Assembly (NCBI GenBank): GCA_033782935.1
Contig: JAWQEG010000166.1
Span: 2,446,001 to 2,510,000 of the forward strand
Direction of reading: 5' to 3'
DNA from: Petrolisthes cinctipes
Lineage: Eukaryota; Arthropoda; Malacostraca; Decapoda; Porcellanidae
DNA: 64,000 nucleotides
Shown one piece after another: positions 7,601 through 19,489 of this stretch. The stretch's first letter is position 1. The number at the start of each line of letters is the position of its first letter. Under the pieces are notes generated by a model. It was not told where the DNA came from, made no database searches, and saw only the letters and a list, made by a program, of their open reading frames with translations. The position numbers and the translations under genes were made by a program.

Positions 7601-10405
7601 GAAAATATTCTAGCACTGTGTAAGCATGTACAGATTGCTTCTGGGACCCCAAAATATTGAATTTTCGGGTGTTTTGAGCCTGAATTTGAGATATAAACGG
7701 GTACAGAAGATACATGCACATATTGACTTTTGGCATCTAAAATATCGATTTTCAGCATGTTTTGGGCCTGTATTTTGAAAATACTCTAACACTGAGTAGG
7801 CATGTACAGATTGCTTCTGGGACCCCAAAATATTGAATTTTCGGGTGTTTTGAGCCTGAATTTGAGATATAAACGGGTACTGAAGATGCATGCACATATC
7901 GACTTTTGGGCACCTAAAAGATCGATTTTCAGTATGTTTTTGGCCTGTATTTTGAAAATACTCTAACACGGAGTAGGCATGTACAGATACCTTCTGGGAC
8001 CTCTAAATATCGAATTTTCGGGTGTTTTGGGACTGAATTTGAGATATCGATTTTTTGGCACCTAAAATGTCGATTTTTAGCATGTTTTTAGCCTATATTT
8101 TGAAAATATTCTAGCACTGTGTAGGCATGTACAGATTGCTTCTGGGACCCCTAAATATTGAATTTTCGGGTGTTTTGAGCATGAATTTGATATATAAACG
8201 GGTACAGAAGATACATGCACATATTGACTTTGGGCACCAAAAATATCGATTTTCAGCATGTTTTGGGCCTGAATTTTGAAAATACTCTAACACGGAGTAG
8301 GCATGTACAGATCGCTTCTGGGACCCCAAAATATCGAATTTTCGGGTGTTTAGGGCCAGAATTTGAGATATAAACGGGTACAGAAGATGCATGCACATAT
8401 CGACTTTTGGGCACCTAAAAGATCGATTTTCAGTATGTTTTTGGCCTGTATTTTGAAAATACTCTAACACGGAGTAGGCATGTACAGATACCTTCTGGGA
8501 CCTCTAAATATCGAATTTTCGGGTGTTTTGGGACTGAATTTGAGATATCGATTTTTTGGCACCTAAAATGTCGATTTTTAGCATGTTTTTAGCCTATATT
8601 TTGAAAATATTCTAGCACTGTGTAAGCATGTACAGATTGCTTCTGGGACCCCAAAATATTGAATTTTCGGGTGTTTTGAGCCTGAATTTGAGATATAAAC
8701 GGGTACAGAAGATACATGCACATATTGACTTTTGGCATCTAAAATATCGATTTTCAGCATGTTTTGGGCCTGTATTTTGAAAATACTCTAACACGGAGTA
8801 GGCATGTACAGATTGCTTCTGGGACCCCAAAATATCGAATTTTCGGGTGTTTATGGCCAGAATTTGAGATATAAACGGGTACAGAAGATGCATGCACATA
8901 TCGACTTTTGGGCACCTAAAAGATCGATTTTCAGTATGTTTTTGGCCTGTATTTTGAAAATACTCTAACACGGAGTAGGCATGTACAGATACCTTCTGGG
9001 ACCTCTAAATATCGAATTTTCGGGTGTTTTGGGACTGAATTTGAGATATCGACTTTTTGGCACCTGAAAGATCGATTTTTAGCATGTTTTTAGCCTATAT
9101 TTTGAAAATATTCTAGCACTGAGTAGGCATGTACAGATTGCTTCTGGGACCCCAAAATATTGAATTTTCGGGTGTTTTGAGCCTGAATTTGAGATATAAA
9201 CGGGTACAGAAGATACATGCACATATTGACTTTTGGCATCTAAAATATCGATTTTCAGCATGTTTTGGGCCTGTATTTTGAAAATACTCTAACACTGAGT
9301 AGGCATGTACAGATTGCTTCTGGGACCCCAAAATATTGAATTTTCTGGTGTTTTGAGCCTGAATTTGAGATATAAACGGGTACTGAAGATGCATGCACAT
9401 ATCGACTTTTGTGCACCTAAAAGATCGATTTTCAGTATGTTTTGAGCATGTATTTTGAAAATACTCTAACACGGAGTAGGCATGTACAGATCGCTTCTGG
9501 GACCCCTAAATATCGAATTTTCGGGTGTTTTGGGACTGAATTTGAGATATCGACTTTTTGGCACCTAAAAGATCGATTTTTAGCATGTTTTTAGCCTATA
9601 TTTTGAAAATATTCTAGCACTGAGAAGGCATGTACAGATTGCTTCTGGGACCCCAAAATATTGAATTTTCGGGTGTTTTGAGCCTGAATTTGAGATATAA
9701 ACGGGTACAGAAGATACTTGCACATATTGACATTGGGCACCAAAAATATCGATTTTCAGCATGTTTTGGGCCTGTATATTGAAAATACTCTAACACGGAG
9801 TAGGCATGTACAGATCGCTTCTGGGACCCCAAAATATCGAATTTTCGGGTGTTTAGGGCCAGAATTTGAGATATAAACGGGTACAGAAGATGCATGCACA
9901 TATCGACTTTTGGGCACCTAAAAGATCGATTTTCAGTATGTTTTGAGCATGTATTTTGAAAATACTCTAACACGGAGTAGGCATGTACAGATCGCTTCTG
10001 GGACCCCTAAATATCGAATTTTTGGGTGTTTTGGGACTGAATTTGAGATATCGACTTTTTGGCACTTAAAAGATCGATTTTTAGCATGTTTTTAGCCTAT
10101 ATTTTGAAAATATTCTAGCACTGTACAGATTGCTTCTGTGACCCCAAAATATTGAATTTTCGGGTGTTTTGAGCCTGAATTTGAGATATAAACGGGTACA
10201 GAAGATACATGCACATATTGACTTTGGGCATCTAAAATATCGATTTTCAGCATGTTTTGGGCCTGTATTTTGAAAATACTCTAACACTGAGTAGGCATGT
10301 ACATATTGCTTCTGGGACCCCAAAATATTGAATTTTCGGGTGTTTTGAGCCTGAATTTGAGATATAAACGGATACTGAAGATGCATGCACATATCGACTT
10401 TTGTG

Positions 10406-10700
10406 CACCTAAAAGATCGATTTTCAGTATGTTTTGAGCATGTATTTTGAAAATACTCTAACACGGAGTAGGCATGTGCAGATTGCTTCTGGGACCCCTA
10501 AATATCGAATTTTCGGGTGTTTTGGGACTGAATTTGAGATATCGACTTTTTGGCACCTAAAAGATCGATTTTCAGTATGTTTTTGGCCTGTATTTTGAAA
10601 ATACTCTAACACGGAGTAGGCATGTACAGATACCTTCTGGGACCTCTAAATATCGAATTTTCGGTTGTTTTGGGACTGAATTTGATATATCGATTTTTGG
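10406..10700. repeat. C'-C doublet (148 + 147 bp)
   Basis: C' (10406-10553) is followed directly by C (10554-10700) instead of by an A monomer. With the preceding A (10063-10228, 166 bp) and B' (10229-10405) this gives a four-monomer unit. C here lacks one T before GGCACC. Unequal exchange between C-type monomers would produce this. Confidence 0.8.
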
Positions 10701-11867
10701 CACCTAAAATGTCGATTTTTAGCATGTTTTTAGCCTATATTTTGAAAATATTCTAGCACTGAGTAGGCATGTACAGATTGCTTCTGGGACCCCAAAATAT
10801 TGAATTTTCGGTTGTTTTGAGCCTGAATTTGAGATATAAACGGGTACAGAAGATACATGCACATATTGACTTTGGGCACTAAAAATATCGATTTTCAGCA
10901 TGTTTTGCGCCTGAATTTTAAAATTACTCTAACACGGAGTAGGCATGTACAGATCGCTTCTGGGACCCCAAAATATCGAATTTTCGGGTGTTTAGGGCCA
11001 GAATTTGAGATATAAACGGGTACAGAAGATGCATGCACATATCGGCTTTTGGGCATCTAAAAGATCGATTTTCAGTATGTTTTTGGCCTGTATTTTGAAA
11101 ATACTCTAACACGGAGTAGGCATGTACAGATACCTTCTGGGACCTCTAAATATCGAATTTTCGAGTGTTTTGGGACTGAATTTGAGATATCGATTTTTTG
11201 GCACCTAAAATATCGATTTTCAGCATGTTTTTAGCCTATATTTTGAAAATATTCTAGCACTGTACAGATTGCTTCTGGGACCCCAAAATATTGAATTTTC
11301 GGGTGTTTTGAGCCTGAATTTGAGATATAAACGGGTACAGATGATACATGCACATATTGACTTTGGGCATCTAAAATATCGATTTTCAGAATGTTTTGGG
11401 CCTGTATTTTGAAAATACTCTAACACTGAGTAGGCATGTACAGATTGCTTCTGGGACCCCAAAATATTGAATTTTCGGGTGTTTTGAGCCTGAATTTGAG
11501 ATATAAACGGGTACAGAAGATACATGCACATATTGACTTTGGGCACCAAAAATATCGATTTTCAGCATGTTTTGGGCCTGAATTTTGAAAATACTCTAAC
11601 ACGGAGTAGGCATGTACAGATCGCTTCTGGGACCCCAAAATATCGAATTTTTGGGTGTTTAGGGCCAGAATTTGAGATATAAACGGGTACAAAAGATGCA
11701 TGCACATATCGACTTTTGGGCACCTAAAAGATCGATTTTCAGTATGTTTTTGGCCTGTATTTTGAAAATACTCTAACACGGAGTAAGCATGTACAGATAC
11801 CTTCTGGGACCTCTAAATATCGAATTTTCGGGTGTTTTGGGACTGAATTTGAGATATCGATTTTTTG

Positions 11868-12192
11868 CACCTAAAATGTCGATTTTTAGCATGTTTTTAG
11901 CCTATATTTTGAAAATATTCTAGCACTGTGTAGGCATGTACAGATTGCTTCTGGGACCCCAAAATATTGAATTTTCGGGTGTTTTGAGCCTGAATTTGAG
12001 ATATAAACGGGTACAGAAGATGCATGCACATATCGACTTTTGTGCACCTAAAAGATCGACTTTCAGTATGTTTTGAGCATGTATTTTGAAAATACTCTAA
12101 CACGGAGTAGGCATGTACAGATCGCTTCTGGGACCCCTAAATATCGAATTTTCGGGTGTTTTGGGACTGAATTTGAGATATCGACTTTTTGG
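11868..12192. repeat. Two-monomer unit A'/B' hybrid plus C', 325 bp
   Basis: A 177-bp monomer (11868-12044) begins as A' and ends as B' (GATGCATGCACATATCGAC, TTTTGTGCACC), then C' follows (12045-12192). One monomer has been lost by exchange inside the A'/B' homology. Confidence 0.8.
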
Positions 12193-12506
12193 CACCTAAA
12201 AGATCGATTTTTAGCATGTTTTTAGCCTATATTTTGAAAATATTCTAGCACTGTACAGATTGCTTCTGGGACCCCAAAATATTGAATTTTCGGGTGTTTT
12301 GAGCCTGAATTTGAGATATAAACGGGTACAGAAGAAACATGCACATATTGACTTTGGGCATCTAAAATATCGATTTTCAGTATGTTTTGAGCATGTATTT
12401 TGAAAATACTCTAACACGGAGTAGGCATGTACAGATACCTTCTGGGACCTCTAAATATCGAATTTTCGGGTGTTTTGGGACTGAATTTGAGATATCGATT
12501 TTTTGG
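12193..12506. repeat. Two-monomer unit A plus B'/C'/C hybrid, 314 bp
   Basis: A with the 10-bp deletion (12193-12358, 166 bp) is followed by a 148-bp monomer (12359-12506) that opens like B' (CATCTAAAATATCG), passes through C' (TTTTGAGCATG) and ends like C (GATACCTTCTGGGACCTC). It is a double-junction mosaic. Confidence 0.78.
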
Positions 12507-13007
12507 CACCTAAAATGTCGATTTTTAGCATGTTTTTAGCCTATATTTTGAAAATATTCTAGCACTGTGTAGGCATGTACAGATTGCTTCTGGGACCCCA
12601 AAATATTGAATTTTCGGGTGTTTTGAGCCTGAATTTGAGATATAAACGGGTACAGAAGATACATGCACATATTGACTTTGGGCATCTAAAATATCGATTT
12701 TCAGCATGTTTTGGGCCAGTATTTTGAAAATACTCTAACACTAAATAGGCATGTACAGATTGCTTCTGGGACCCCAAAATATTTAATTTTCGGGTGTTTT
12801 GAGCCTGAATTTGAGATATAAACGGGTACTGAAGATGCATGCACATATCGACTTTTGTGCACCTAAAAGATCGATTTTCAGTATGTTTTGAGCATGTACT
12901 TTGAAAATACTCTAACACGGAGTAGGCATGTACAGATCGCTTCTGGGACCCCTAAATATCGAATTTTCGGGTGTTTTGGGACTGAATTTGAGATATCGAC
13001 TTTTTGG

Positions 13008-13509
13008 CACCTAAAAGATCGATTTTCAGCATGTTTTGGGCCTGTATTTTGAAAATACTCTAACACTGAGTAGGCATGTACAGATTGCTTCTGGGACCCC
13101 AAAATATTGAATTTTCGGGTGTTTTGAGCCTGAATTTGAGATATAAACGGGTACAGAAGATGCATGCACATATCGACTTTTGGGCACCTAAAAGATCAAT
13201 TTTCAGTATGTTTTTGGCCTGTATTTTGAAAATACTCTAACACGGAGTAGGCATGTTCAGATTGCTTCTGGGACCCCAAAATATTGAATTTTCGGGTGTT
13301 TTGAGCCTGAATTTGAGATATAAACGGGTACTGAAGATGCATGCACATATCGACTTTTGTGCACCTAAAAGATTGATTTTCAGTATGTTTTGAGCATGTA
13401 TTTTGAAAATACTCTAACACGGAGTAGGCATGTACAGATCGCTTCTGGGACCCCTAAATATCGAATTTTCGGGTGTTTTGGGACTGAATTTGAGATATCG
13501 ACTTTTTGG
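13008..13509. repeat. Trimer lacking an A monomer (B-like, C/B' hybrid, C')
   Basis: Monomers are 13008-13184 (177 bp, B'-like with a B end), 13185-13361 (177 bp, starts as C and ends as B') and 13362-13509 (148 bp, C'). No A start (ATTTTTAGC) occurs in this unit. It has GATCAATTTT instead of GATCGATTTT near 13195 and GCATGTTCAG near 13255. Confidence 0.75.
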
Positions 13510-13654
13510 CACCTAAAAGATCGATTTTTAGCATGTTTTTAGCCTATATTTTGAAAATATTCTAGCACTGAGTAGGCATGTACAGATTGCTTCTGGGACC
13601 CCAAAATATTGAATTTTCGGGTGTTTTGAGCCTGAATTTGAGATATAAACGGGT

Positions 13655-13674
13655 ACAGAAGATATTGACTTTGG
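13655..13674. repeat. Second 10-bp deletion variant (GAAGATATTGAC)
   Basis: GATACATGCACATATTGAC is reduced to GATATTGAC, a 10-bp loss between two ATA copies. The same form is seen near 16961, 17956, 21087, 23751, 24908 and 26067, seven in all. The last four lie in duplicated blocks, so they are not independent. The affected monomer is 166 bp. Confidence 0.85.
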
Positions 13675-16661
13675 GCATCTAAAATATCGATTTTCAGCAT
13701 GTTTTGGGCCTGTATTTTGAAAATACTCTAAAACTGAGTAGGCATGTACACATTGCTTCTGGGACCCCAAAATATCGAATTTTCGGGTGTTTAGGGCCAT
13801 AATTTGAGATATAAACGGGTACTGAAGATGTATGCACATATTGACTTTTGGGCACCTAAAAGATCGATTTTCAGTATGTTTTTGGCCTGTATTTTGAAAA
13901 TACTCTAACACGGAGTAGGCATGTACAGATACCTTCTGGGACCTCTAAATATCGAATATTCGGGTGTTTTGGGACTGAATTTGAGATATCGATTTTTTGG
14001 CACCTAAAATGTCGATTTTTAGCATGTTTTTAGCCTATATTTTGAAAATATTCTAGCACTGTGTAGGCATGTACAGATTGCTTCTGGGACCCCAAAATAT
14101 TGAAATTTCGGGTGTTTTGAGCCTGAATTTGAGATATAAACGGGTACAGAAGATACATGCACATATTGACTTTGGGCATCTAAAATATCGATTTTCAGCA
14201 TGTTTTGGGCCAGTATTTTGAAAATACTCTAACACTGAGTAGGCATGTACAGATTGCTTCTGGGACCCCAAAATATTGAATTTTCGGGTGTTTTGAGCCT
14301 GAATTTGAGATATAAACGGGTACTGAAGATGCATGCACATATCGACTTTTGTGCACCTAAAAGATCGATTTTCAGTATGTTTTGAGCATGTATTTTGAAA
14401 ATACTCTAACACGGAGTAGGCATGTACAGATCGCTTCTGGGACCCCTAAATATCGAATTTTCGGGTGTTTTGGGACTGAATTTGAGATATCGACTTTTTG
14501 GTACTTAAAATATCGATTTTTAGCATGTTTTTAGCCTATATTTTGAAAATCTTCTAGCACTGTACAGATTGCTTCTGGGACCCCAAAATATTGAATTTTC
14601 GGGTGTTTTGAGCCTGAATTTGAGATATAAACGGGTACAGAAGATACATGCACATATTGACTTTGGGCACCAAAAATATCGATTTTCAGCATGTTTTGGA
14701 CCTGAATTTTGAAAATACTCTAACACGGAGTAGGCATGTACAGATCGCTTCTGGGACCCCAAAATATCGAATTTTCGGGTGTTTAGGGCCAGAATTTGAG
14801 ATATAAACGGGTACAGAAGATGCATGCACATATCGACTTTTGGGCACCTAAAAGATCGATTTTCAGTATGTTTTTGGCCTGTATTTTGAAAATGCTCTAA
14901 CATGGAGTAAGCATGTACAGATCGCTTCTGGGACCTCTAAATATCGAATTTTCGGGTGTTTTGGGACTGAATTTGAGATATCGATTTTTTGGCACCTAAA
15001 ATGTCGATTTTTAGCATGTTTTTAGCCTATATTTTGAAAATATTCTAGCACTGTGTAGGCATGTACAGATTGCTTCTGGGACCCCAAAATATTGAATTTT
15101 CGGGTGTTTTGAGCCTGAATTTGAGATATAAACGGGTACAGAAGATCCATGGACATATTGACTTTGGGCACCAAAAATATCGATTTTCAGCATGTTTTGG
15201 GCCTTTTTTTTGAAAATACTCTAACACTGAGTAGGCATGTACAGATTGCTTCTGGGACCCCAAAATATTGAATTTTCGGGTGTTTTGAGCCTGAATTTGA
15301 GATATAAACGGGTACTGAAGATGCATGCACATATCGACTTTTGTGCACCTAAAAGATCGATTTTCAGCATGTTTTGAGCATGTATTTTGAAAATACTCTA
15401 ACACGGAGTAGGCATGTACAGATCGCTTCTGGGACCCCTAAATATCGAATGTTCGGGTGTTTTGGGACTGAATTGGAGATATCGACTTTTTGGCACCTAA
15501 AAGATCGATTTTTAGCATGTTTTTAGCCTATATTTTGAAAATATTCAAGCACTGTACAGATTGCTTCTGGGACCCCAAAATATTGAATTTTCGGGTGTTT
15601 TGAGCCTGAATTTGAGATATAAACGGGTACAGAAGATACTTGCACATATTGACTTTGGGCACCAAAAATATCGATTTTCAGCATGTTTTGGGCCTGAATT
15701 TTGAAAATACTCTAACACGGAGTAGGCATGTACAGATCGCTTCTGGGACCCCAAAATATCGAATTTTCGGGTTTTTAGGGCCAGAATTTGAGATATAAAC
15801 GGGTACAGAAGATGCATGCACATATCGACTTTTGGCCACCTAAAAGATCGATTTTCAGTATGTTTTTGGCCTGTATTTTGAAAATACTCTAACACGGAGT
15901 AAGCATGTACAGATACCTTCTGGGACCTCTAAATATCGAATTTTCGGGTGTTTTGGGACTGAATTTGAGATATCGATTTTTTGGCACCTAAAATGTCGAT
16001 TTTTAGCATGTTTTTAGCCTATATTTTGAAAATATTCTAGCACTGTGTAGGCATGTACAGATTGCTTCTGGGACCCCAAAATATTAAATTTTCGGGTGTT
16101 TTGAGCCTGAATTTGAGATATAAACGGGTACAGAAGATACATGCACATATTGACTTTGGGCATCTAAAATATCGATTTTCAGCATGTTTTGTGCCAGTAT
16201 TTTGAAAATACTCTAACACTGAATAGGCATGTACAGATTGCTTCTGGGACCCCAAAATATTGAATTTTCGGGTGGTTTGAGCCTGAATTTGAGATATAAA
16301 CGGGTACTGAAGATGCATGCACATATCGACTTTTGTGCACCTAAAAGATCGATTTTCAGTATGTTTTGAGCATGTATTTTGAAAATACTCAAACACGGAG
16401 TAGGCATGTACAGATCGCTTCTGGGACCCCTAAATATCGAATTTTCGGGTGTTTTGGGACTGAATTTGAGATATCGACTTTTTGGCACCTAAAAGATCGA
16501 TTTTTAGCATGTTTTTAGGCTATATTTTGAAAATATTCTAGCACTGAGTAGGCATGTACAGATTGCTTCTGGGACCCCAAAATATTGAATTTTCGGGTGT
16601 TTTGAGCCTGAATTTGAGATATAAACGGGTACAGAAGATACATGCACATATTGACTTTGGG

Positions 16662-16809
16662 CACCAAAAATATCGATTTTCAGCATGTTTTGGGCCTGAA
16701 TTTTGAAAATACTCTAACATGGAGTAAGCATGTACAGATACCTTCTGGGACCTCTAAATATCGAATTTTCGGGTGTTTTGGGACTGAATTTGAGATATCG
16801 ATTTTTTGG
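16662..16809. repeat. B/C hybrid monomer, 148 bp
   Basis: Opens as B (CACCAAAAATATCG, CCTGAATTTTG) and ends as C (GATACCTTCTGGGACCTC and the 29-bp deletion). The unit is therefore A-(B/C), a dimer. The same kind of hybrid occurs at 30370-30517 and, with a C' end, at 55406-55553. Confidence 0.8.
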
Positions 16810-17364
16810 CACCTAAAATGTCGATTTTTAGCATGTTTTTAGCCTATATTTTGAAAATATTCTAGCACTGTGTAGGCATGTACAGATTGCTTCTGGGACC
16901 CCAAAATATTGAATTTTCGGGTGTTTTGAGCCTGAATTTTAGATATAAACGGGTACAGAAGATATTGACTTTGGGCATCTAAAATATCGATTTTCAGCAT
17001 GTTTTGGGCCTGTATTTTGAAAATACTCTAACACTGAGTAGGCATGTACACATTTCTTCTGGGACCCCAAAATATTGAATTTTCGGGTGTTTTGAGCCTG
17101 AATTTGAGATATAAACGGGTACTTTAGATGCATGCACATATCGACTTTTGTGCACCTAAAAGATCGATTTTCAGTATGTTTTGAGCATGTATTTTGAAAA
17201 TACTCAAACACGGAGTAGGCATGTACAGATCGCTTCTGGGACCCCTAAATATCGAATTTTCGGGTGTTTTGGGACTGAATTTGAGATATCGACTTTTTGG
17301 CACCTAAAAGATCGATTTTTAGCATTTTTTTAGGCTATATTTTGAAAATATTCTAGCACTGAGT

Positions 17365-17385
17365 AGGCATGTTGTACAGATTGCT
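17365..17385. other. 3-bp insertion in conserved block (GCATGTTGTACAG)
   Basis: The usual GCATGTACAG has become GCATGTTGTACAG, a private 3-bp insertion. A second private 3-bp insertion lies near 18138, where CATATCGAC reads CATATCATAGAC. Neither appears to have spread. Confidence 0.75.
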
Positions 17386-18612
17386 TCTGGGACCCCAAAA
17401 TATTGAATTTTCGGGTGTTATGAGCCTGAATTTGAGATATAAACGGGTACAGAAGATACATGCACATATTGACTTTGGGCACCAAAAATATCGATTTTCA
17501 GCATGTTTTGGGCCTGAATTTTGAAAATACTCTAACACGGAGTAGGCATGTACAGATCGCTTCTGGGACCCCAAAATATCGAATTTTCGGGTGTTTAGGG
17601 CCTGAATTTGAGATATAAACGGGTACAGAAGATGCATGCACATATCGACTTTTGGGCACCTAAAAGATCGATTTTCAGTATGTTTTTGGCCTGTATTTTG
17701 AAAATACTCTAACATGGAGTAAGCATGTACAGATACCTTCTGGGACCTCTAAATATCGAATTTTCGGGTGTTTTGGGACTGAATTTGAGATATCGATTTT
17801 TTGGCACCTAAAATGTCGATTTTTAGCATGTTTTTAGCCTATATTTTAAAAATATTCTAGCACTGTGTAGGCATGTACAGATTGCTTCTGGGACCCCAAA
17901 ATATTGAATTTTCGGGTGTTTTGAGCCTGAATTTGAGATATAAACGGGTACAGAAGATATTGACTTTGGGCATCTAAAATATCGATTTTCAGCATGTTTT
18001 GGGCCTGAATTTTGAAAATACTCTAACACTGAGTAGGCATGTACACATTTCTTCTGGGACCCCAAAATATTGAATTTTCGGGTGTTTTGAGCCTGAATTT
18101 GAGATATAAACGGGTACTGTAGATGCATGCACATATCATAGACTTTTGTGCACCTAAAAGATCGATTTTCAGTATGTTTAGAGCATGTATTTTGAAAATA
18201 CTCTAACACGGAGTAGGCATGTACAGATCGCTTCTGGGACCCCTAAATATCGAATTTTCGGGTGTATTGGGACTGAATTTGAGATATCGACTTTTTGGCC
18301 CCTAAAAGATCGATTTTTAGCATGTTTTTAGCCTATATTTTGAAAATATTCTAGCACTGTACAGATTGCTTCTGGGACCCCAAAATATTGAATTTTCGGG
18401 TGTTTTGAGCCTGAATTTGAGATATAAACGGGTACAGAAGATACATGCACATATTGACTTTGGGCATCTAAAATATCGATTTTCAGCATGTTTTGGACCT
18501 GTATTTAGAAAATACTCTAACACGGAGTAGGCATGCACAGATCGCTTCTGGGACCCCTAAATATCGAATTTTCGGGTGTTTTGGGACTGAATTTGAGATA
18601 TCGACTTTTTGG

Positions 18613-18760
18613 CACCTAAAAGATCGATTTTTAGCATGTTTTTAGCCTATATTTTGAAAATATTCTAGCACTGAGTAGGCATGTACAGATTGCTTCTGGG
18701 ACCCCAAAATATTGAATTTTCGGGTGTTTTGAGCCTGAATTGGAGATATCGACTTTTTGG
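18613..18760. repeat. A/C hybrid monomer, 148 bp
   Basis: The first three quarters follow A (ATTTTTAGC, GATTGCTT, TTTTGAGCC) but the end is the C deletion junction (GAGATATCGACTTTTTGG). It is followed by a 166-bp A monomer (18761-18926), so two A-type starts are adjacent. The private change AATTGGAGATATC is shared with position 15474, linking the two places. Confidence 0.78.
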
Positions 18761-19489
18761 CACCTAAAAGATCGATTTTCAGCATGTTTTTAGCCTATAT
18801 TTTGAAAATATTCTAGCACTGTACAGATTGCTTCTGGGACCCCAAAATATTGAATTTTCGGGTGTTTTGAGCCTGAATTTGAGATATAAACGGGTACAGA
18901 AGATACTTGCACATATTGACTTTGGGCACCAAAAATATCGATTTTCAGCATGTTTTGGGCCTGAATTTTGAAAATACTCTAACACGGAGTAGGCATGTAC
19001 AGATCGCTTCTGGGACCCCAAAATATCGAATTTTCGGGTGTTTAGGGCCAGAATTTGAGATATAAACGGGTACAGAAGATGCATGCACATATCGACTTTT
19101 GGCCACCTAAAAGATCGATTTTCAGCATGTTTTGGACCTGTATTTAGAAAATACTCTAACACGGAGTAGGCATGTACAGATCGCTTCTGGGACCCCTAAA
19201 TATCGAATTTTCGGGTGTTTTGGGACTGAATTTGAGATATCGACTTTTTGGCACCTAAAAGATCGATTTTTAGCATGTTTTTAGCCTATATTTTGAAAAT
19301 ATTCTAGCACTGAGTAGGCATGTACAGATTGCTTCTGGGACCCCAAAATATTGAATTTTCGGGTGTTTTGAGCCTGAATTTGAGATATAAACGGGTACAT
19401 AAGATACATGCACATATTGACTTTGGGCACCAAAAATATCGATTTTCAGCATGTTTTGGGCCTGTATTTTGAAAATACTCTAACACTGA

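Larger units (their letters stand above)
1..10080. repeat. Regular block: 20 HOR units at 501-bp spacing
   Basis: Equivalent positions fall at 574, 1075, 1576, 2077, 2578, 3079, 3580, 4081, then 5073, 5574, 6575, 7076, 7576, 8077, 8578, 9079, 9580 and 10081. The only breaks in the 501-bp register are a 10-bp deletion near 4620, a 1-bp deletion near 6121 (GTAGCATG for GTAGGCATG) and a 1-bp deletion near 7414. Type 1 (A-B-C) and type 2 (A'-B'-C') units are mixed without a simple alternation, and some units combine parts of both. In this block B' is always preceded by GACTTTTGGCATC, a variant almost absent from the rest of the window. Confidence 0.93.
10081..19489. repeat. Rearranged satellite block with dimers, hybrids and deleted monomers
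   Basis: Beyond about 10.08 kb the strict 501-bp spacing ends. Units of 491 bp become common. There are C'-C doublets, A-C dimers without B, trimers without A, and B/C and A/C hybrid monomers. A second 10-bp deletion (GAAGATATTGAC) appears. The sequence is still the same satellite in the same orientation. Confidence 0.85.

Noticed and set aside
1..10080. CRISPR array
   Set aside because: Repeats are contiguous, 148-177 bp long and without unique spacers. No Cas-like gene is present.
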